Part shown: positions 13,906 through 16,873 of the stretch, piece after piece
Layout of the letters: the number at the start of each line of letters is the position of its first letter
Numbering within the stretch: position 1 is the first letter of the stretch
Assembly: GCA_036274495.1 (NCBI GenBank)
Contig: DASUFP010000018.1
Coordinates: forward strand, 1 to 16,873
Origin: DASUFP01 sp036274495
GTDB lineage: Bacteria; Bacteroidota; Bacteroidia; AKYH767-A; OLB10
Direction of reading: 5' to 3'
Length of the DNA: 16,873 bases
Position numbers and translations under genes: made by a program
The notes under the pieces: generated by a model
What the model was told of the DNA's origin: nothing
What the model saw: the letters and a program-made list of their open reading frames with translations, nothing else
Database searches by the model: none

Positions 13906-15077
13906 GAATAGTCCGGCTCATTGCCTGTGTGTTTTCATTGATTTTTTATGTTGGAGGATTCAGAGCTGCAGCACAAGCGTCTGAAAAAACCGTTGAAGGA
14001 GGGATGCTTTTCGGTTCCGCAATCAGAAATTACCCTGAGTTTCCTCCCTTAAAGGGTCCTGCTGTGTTGGCGTATGTAAAATATTCTGCAAAATTAAATG
14101 GTGCTGCCGGCTGGCATAAGTATTACAGATATCCTTTTTTAGGATTTCGGATGGTTGGCGGATCTCTTGGAAATAACGCTGTGCTGGGACAACTGATTGG
14201 AGGTACTGTTGATATTAGAATTCCGGGTAATGAAAACAAGAAAATAAATTTTTCACCTGTATTGGGAATGGGTGCTTCCTGGTTCAGCAAACCCTATAAT
14301 GAAACATCCAATCCCGAAAATTTTGTTATCGGAAGTGCAATAACATTTTTTGCTACTGCTGCAGCAGAGATGTCATACAAATTAAAACCATCGATGGATC
14401 TTGTCCTTTCTGTAAATGTTTTGCATGCCTCCAATGCGCATTTCCAGCTTCCTAATGTAGGTCTGAACCTTCCTGCGGTTGGGCTCGGATTCAGGTATCG
14501 GTTCTCTGAAAAAACCGATACTGTCGCTTCACCTGTTGTGTTGGCTGCAACTGATACCAAGCCGCACCTGAACATCCGCTTCTCTGTTGGTTTTAATGAA
14601 CAGGGCGATTCCCAGGGCCCTGTAAACGGCCCTAAATACCCCATTTTTCTTGCTTCCACATTTGCTTCAAAAAAAGTTTCTCCTGTAAATAAGCTCAAAG
14701 CCGGAATAGAGGTATGGTACAATTCGGGTGTCTATGATTATATTGTAAGTCAGGAATTTTATGACACTCACGAACACCGGAAATCGTTTGCGGTGGCTGC
14801 TATGTTCGGACATGAATTTTTACTGGGTCACTGGGGCGTAGTTACCGATGCAGGGTTGTATTTGTACAACAAATTTTATCAGGACAAATTCAAAGAAACC
14901 GAAGAAACCAACTTTCGTCAGAAGTTAAAGACCTATGTGCCCGGCCGTATCGGATTTCAATATTACCTGAACGACGCCATTACAAAGCGCGGTTCAAATG
15001 CCTATGTTGGTATCTATATAAAATCGAACATGGGTCAGGCCGATTTTCTGGAATCGGGCTTTGGGATATCTTTTTAA
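13902..15077 (+). CDS. Acyloxyacyl hydrolase / PagL-like outer-membrane protein
   Basis: The 391-aa protein has a signal peptide (about 1-25, ending ...FRAAAQA), alternating beta-strand-like segments, and a C-terminal GISF ending in Phe, as expected for an outer-membrane barrel. Residues 170-190 contain LHASNAHFQLPNVGLN, resembling the His-x-Ser-Asn active-site segment of lipid A 3-O-deacylase PagL, which gives catalytic candidates His175 and Ser177. A glutamate in the PagL third-residue position is not evident (Asn189 is near it). At 391 aa it is over twice the length of classical PagL (about 150-175 aa), with a second barrel-like half from about 222. If active it would remove a fatty acyl chain from lipid A. 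It overlaps tpiA by 4 nt (ATGA), so it is translationally coupled, and ends 2 nt from the convergent lipoprotein gene. Confidence 0.75.
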   Translation: MRIVRLIACVFSLIFYVGGFRAAAQASEKTVEGGMLFGSAIRNYPEFPPLKGPAVLAYVKYSAKLNGAAGWHKYYRYPFLGFRMVGGSLGNNAVLGQLIGGTVDIRIPGNENKKINFSPVLGMGASWFSKPYNETSNPENFVIGSAITFFATAAAEMSYKLKPSMDLVLSVNVLHASNAHFQLPNVGLNLPAVGLGFRYRFSEKTDTVASPVVLAATDTKPHLNIRFSVGFNEQGDSQGPVNGPKYPIFLASTFASKKVSPVNKLKAGIEVWYNSGVYDYIVSQEFYDTHEHRKSFAVAAMFGHEFLLGHWGVVTDAGLYLYNKFYQDKFKETEETNFRQKLKTYVPGRIGFQYYLNDAITKRGSNAYVGIYIKSNMGQADFLESGFGISF

Positions 15078-15079
15078 TA

Positions 15080-16081
15080 TCAGGGCAGGTTTGCAATAAA
15101 GAGCTGACCATTATCGCCGGCTGCTATACATTTCCCTCCCGACAACAGTTGAAGCGCATGAATGTCGGATCCTCCGAAAAGGGAATATTCCTTCCAGTTG
15201 CTGCCACCGTCTTTTGATATCATTAAAAAACCGTCAGGTCCGCCGCAAAGAATGGTTCCGGAGGCATCTGAGGTACTGCAGGTAACACGGTGGCTGTTAA
15301 AAGCGTTGCCCGATTCTTTTCTGATGCGGCTCCAGTGCCGGCCGTTATCGGACGAACTATAAACAGCACCATGAAACGTAACGGCAATAAAATCTCCCGA
15401 AGGCAATAATTCAGTTGTCGTATAAAAGTCGTCAGCAGTGGTTGCCACCTGCCAGTCCAGACCACCGTTTTGGGTAACATATATTACACCGTAACCTGTT
15501 ATAATGCCATGATCAACGTCTTTGAAGCGCACGGCACGCAGTTCGTGGTCGAATTCGGTAAACGACCAGCTGTTGCCCGCATCTGTTGTTCGGTATACCA
15601 CACCGTTACCAAATTGCTTTCCTCCGCAAACAATACCATGATTGGTTCCGGTAAAAAACGAAGCTCTCAGAAACCGGTTCTTATAAAAGGGCCATTCGTT
15701 TGCATAATATTGATTCCAGGTTTGCCCCCCGTCAACAGTCTTAAAAATTAATATATCGGCATCTCCGCAATACCCGGTTTGAGGATCACTAAAGGTTACG
15801 GTGTTTATTGCATTTAACATTCCTGATGAAATAACAGTCCAGTTGAGGCCGCCATCGGTCGATCGGGCAATCCATCCGTTGCCCTGAATGCCGCCGCTGG
15901 CAAAAAGCGAATCGTTGCCGGCAGTACAAACGGAGGCTACATCACCCGGCATGCCTGTTTCAATGGTCTGATAAGATAAAGAAGGCAGATCCTTTTGACA
16001 TCCGGTACCGAAAATAACCGCTGCGACTAAAGTGACAATTAAAAAATTCGGAGGTACAATTTTCGTTAACAGAGAATTCAT
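15080..16081 (-). CDS. BNR/Asp-box repeat (Ycf48-like) lipoprotein
   Basis: From the ATG at 16081 the protein is 333 aa, with a lipoprotein signal (hydrophobic LIVTLVAAVIFGTGC, lipobox cysteine at about residue 28). Starting 13 codons earlier (16120) would bury the signal peptide, so 16081 is preferred. The mature part is a beta-propeller of six Asp-box repeats S/T-x-D-x-G-x-x-W: STDGGLNW, TVDGGQTW, TTDAGNSW, TQNGGLDW, SSDNGRHW and SKDGGSNW. This is the sialidase-like/Ycf48 (HCF136) propeller type; I see no sialidase arginine triad, so an enzyme role is unlikely. The start codon overlaps the stop of the oxidase subunit III gene (ATGA, 16078-16081), implying coupled translation and possibly a role around the respiratory oxidase. 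Function unproven. Confidence 0.85.
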   Translation of the reverse strand: MNSLLTKIVPPNFLIVTLVAAVIFGTGCQKDLPSLSYQTIETGMPGDVASVCTAGNDSLFASGGIQGNGWIARSTDGGLNWTVISSGMLNAINTVTFSDPQTGYCGDADILIFKTVDGGQTWNQYYANEWPFYKNRFLRASFFTGTNHGIVCGGKQFGNGVVYRTTDAGNSWSFTEFDHELRAVRFKDVDHGIITGYGVIYVTQNGGLDWQVATTADDFYTTTELLPSGDFIAVTFHGAVYSSSDNGRHWSRIRKESGNAFNSHRVTCSTSDASGTILCGGPDGFLMISKDGGSNWKEYSLFGGSDIHALQLLSGGKCIAAGDNGQLFIANLP

Positions 16082-16713
16082 TGCAGGGTGAACAGAAAAA
16101 GTAAAAACAACAATACCCAAACGCCGTCAACAAAATGCCAGTACAATGAAATCAGATGAAACCGAATGGTGTTCTTTTCATCAGTAAAAAACAACAATGA
16201 CTTAACTATTTCCGATGTGTGTATAAAAGTCCGCTGGGTAAGTACAATCAGGTAAATGAGACCTCCGGAAACATGTAATAAATGCAGCCCGCTCAATATG
16301 TACAAGAATGCTATTCCGTTATTGCTGGCCGGAAGCAGTCCGGAGCGAAAAAGTTGCATCCAGCCTATTCCTTGTGAAAAACAAAAAGCACAGGTAAGAA
16401 TTAACGAAGCAATTAAAGCCGCTTTCAATTCAAAGGCATTGTCGTTTGTGAACGATCTGCTCAGCCGAAACAATACAAAACTGTTGAGCATAATAAGAAC
16501 AGTACTCACCGTAAAGGCCTTGGGCAATACAAAATGCTCAGGTAGTCCTACATTGGAAACGGTTAAGATGAACAGATAGGCCATTGTCAGGAATATTACG
16601 GTACTGCCCAGCAACGTGAAAAACAAAAATGTTTTGTACGGATGAAACCGTGATGCCCGGTTAAGGTTTAATGATTCGGAGCTGTGGCTGCTGGTTTTCC
16701 TATAAGTTGCCAT
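16078..16713 (-). CDS. Haem-copper oxidase (cytochrome c oxidase) subunit III
   Basis: The 211-aa protein is the five-helix, short bacterial form of cytochrome oxidase subunit III, an integral inner-membrane subunit that stabilises the catalytic subunit I of the terminal oxidase. Family segments are visible: HPYKTFLFFTLLGSTVIFLT (24-43) for the first helix, the SQGIGWMQLFRSGLLPASNN loop (113-132), a LSGLHLLHVSGGLIYL helix and the closing ISLYWHFVDGVWVLLFLLFLF. The N-terminal tail (MATYRKTSSHSSES) is polar and short. Bacteroidota often encode two adjacent subunit III genes plus subunit IV and haem O synthase; here the right neighbour lies outside the window and the left neighbour is the propeller lipoprotein, overlapping by 4 nt. 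A -7 box lies 17 nt before the start. Confidence 0.9.
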   Translation of the reverse strand: MATYRKTSSHSSESLNLNRASRFHPYKTFLFFTLLGSTVIFLTMAYLFILTVSNVGLPEHFVLPKAFTVSTVLIMLNSFVLFRLSRSFTNDNAFELKAALIASLILTCAFCFSQGIGWMQLFRSGLLPASNNGIAFLYILSGLHLLHVSGGLIYLIVLTQRTFIHTSEIVKSLLFFTDEKNTIRFHLISLYWHFVDGVWVLLFLLFLFTLQ

Positions 16714-16730
16714 GATCTTCCAGAGTTACT

Positions 16731-16738
16731 CAAAGTTA
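16731..16738 (-). promoter_or_regulatory. -7 box for the oxidase subunit III gene
   Basis: On the minus strand 16738 to 16731 is TAACTTTG, an exact TAnnTTTG match, 17 nt before the ATG at 16713. A GGAAG stretch just before the start resembles a weak Shine-Dalgarno site, unusual in this window. No -33 TTG is visible at proper spacing, so the genes could instead be read from a promoter further right. Confidence 0.4.
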
Positions 16739-16873
16739 AGCAACTCATTCGAAAAAAGCAGCCATTTGATTACCGGATCTGACTCCCCGGTAACAATGCT
16801 TTCAGGAACGAAAACCGGTTTTGACCCGGTTGGGTGGGGAATACGCCCTGGTTCACCTGACGGATGTCTTCAA

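Noticed and set aside
15061..15090. GATAT...ATATC inverted repeat between the convergent PagL-like and propeller genes
   Set aside because: Five AT-rich base pairs around a 7-nt loop, with no T tract after it; too weak to call a terminator.
16770..16873. Minus-strand frame open from the right edge to TAA at 16770 (34 codons)
   Set aside because: Could be the tail of an upstream gene, but the sequence is too short to recognise and does not look like the end of haem O synthase or another oxidase subunit; a short plus-strand frame also covers the region.

Overview
The window looks like core chromosome of a Bacteroidota member, probably of the Chitinophagia/Sphingobacteriia side. Three things point there. 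Several intergenic regions carry the phylum's -7 promoter box TAnnTTTG instead of sigma70 -10 boxes, and Shine-Dalgarno sites are nearly absent. The gene products match Bacteroidota family variants (long Lgt, MtaB, DUF1599 next to a DoxX/MauE protein next to TpiA, acyloxyacyl hydrolase, CoxIII). Base composition appears moderate and even, and I saw no integrase, transposase, tRNA or CRISPR array.

Layout. At the left edge (1-701, minus) is the N-terminal part of a peptide/opine-type ABC substrate-binding lipoprotein, divergent from a plus-strand operon: mtaB (tRNA t6A37 methylthiotransferase), lgt (prolipoprotein diacylglyceryl transferase) and an inositol-monophosphatase-family gene. A minus-strand pair follows: kdsA (KDO-8-phosphate synthase, metal-dependent class) and a cytosolic YD-repeat-like protein of unknown role. 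A gap of about 440 nt contains hairpins, a 16-bp perfect palindrome and a likely terminator for the next gene, rlmI (23S rRNA m5C methyltransferase, minus). rlmI is divergent from xseA-xseB (exonuclease VII), which converges on folP (dihydropteroate synthase, minus) with a 16-bp tail-to-tail overlap.

From 10167 a tightly packed plus-strand operon runs: DUF1599/NMAD1 tandem-domain protein, DoxX/MauE-like membrane protein with a thioredoxin-like tail, OppB/DppB-type ABC permease, tpiA, and a PagL/acyloxyacyl-hydrolase-like outer-membrane protein. Spacings are 3, 6, 31 and -4 nt. On the far right a minus-strand pair encodes a haem-copper oxidase subunit III and a BNR/Ycf48-like lipoprotein that overlap by ATGA.

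Functionally, many genes serve the envelope (lgt, kdsA, the PagL-like protein, two lipoproteins, peptide-transporter parts) and the rest translation, folate, DNA repair, glycolysis and respiration. I found no obvious defence or mobile system. The items most worth a second look are the DUF1599-DoxX/Trx-permease-tpiA-PagL operon with an inverted repeat upstream, the start codons lying directly on -7 boxes (predicted leaderless mRNAs), the intracellular YD-repeat protein, the structured gap at 5936-6382, and the oxidase subunit III coupled to a Ycf48-like lipoprotein.
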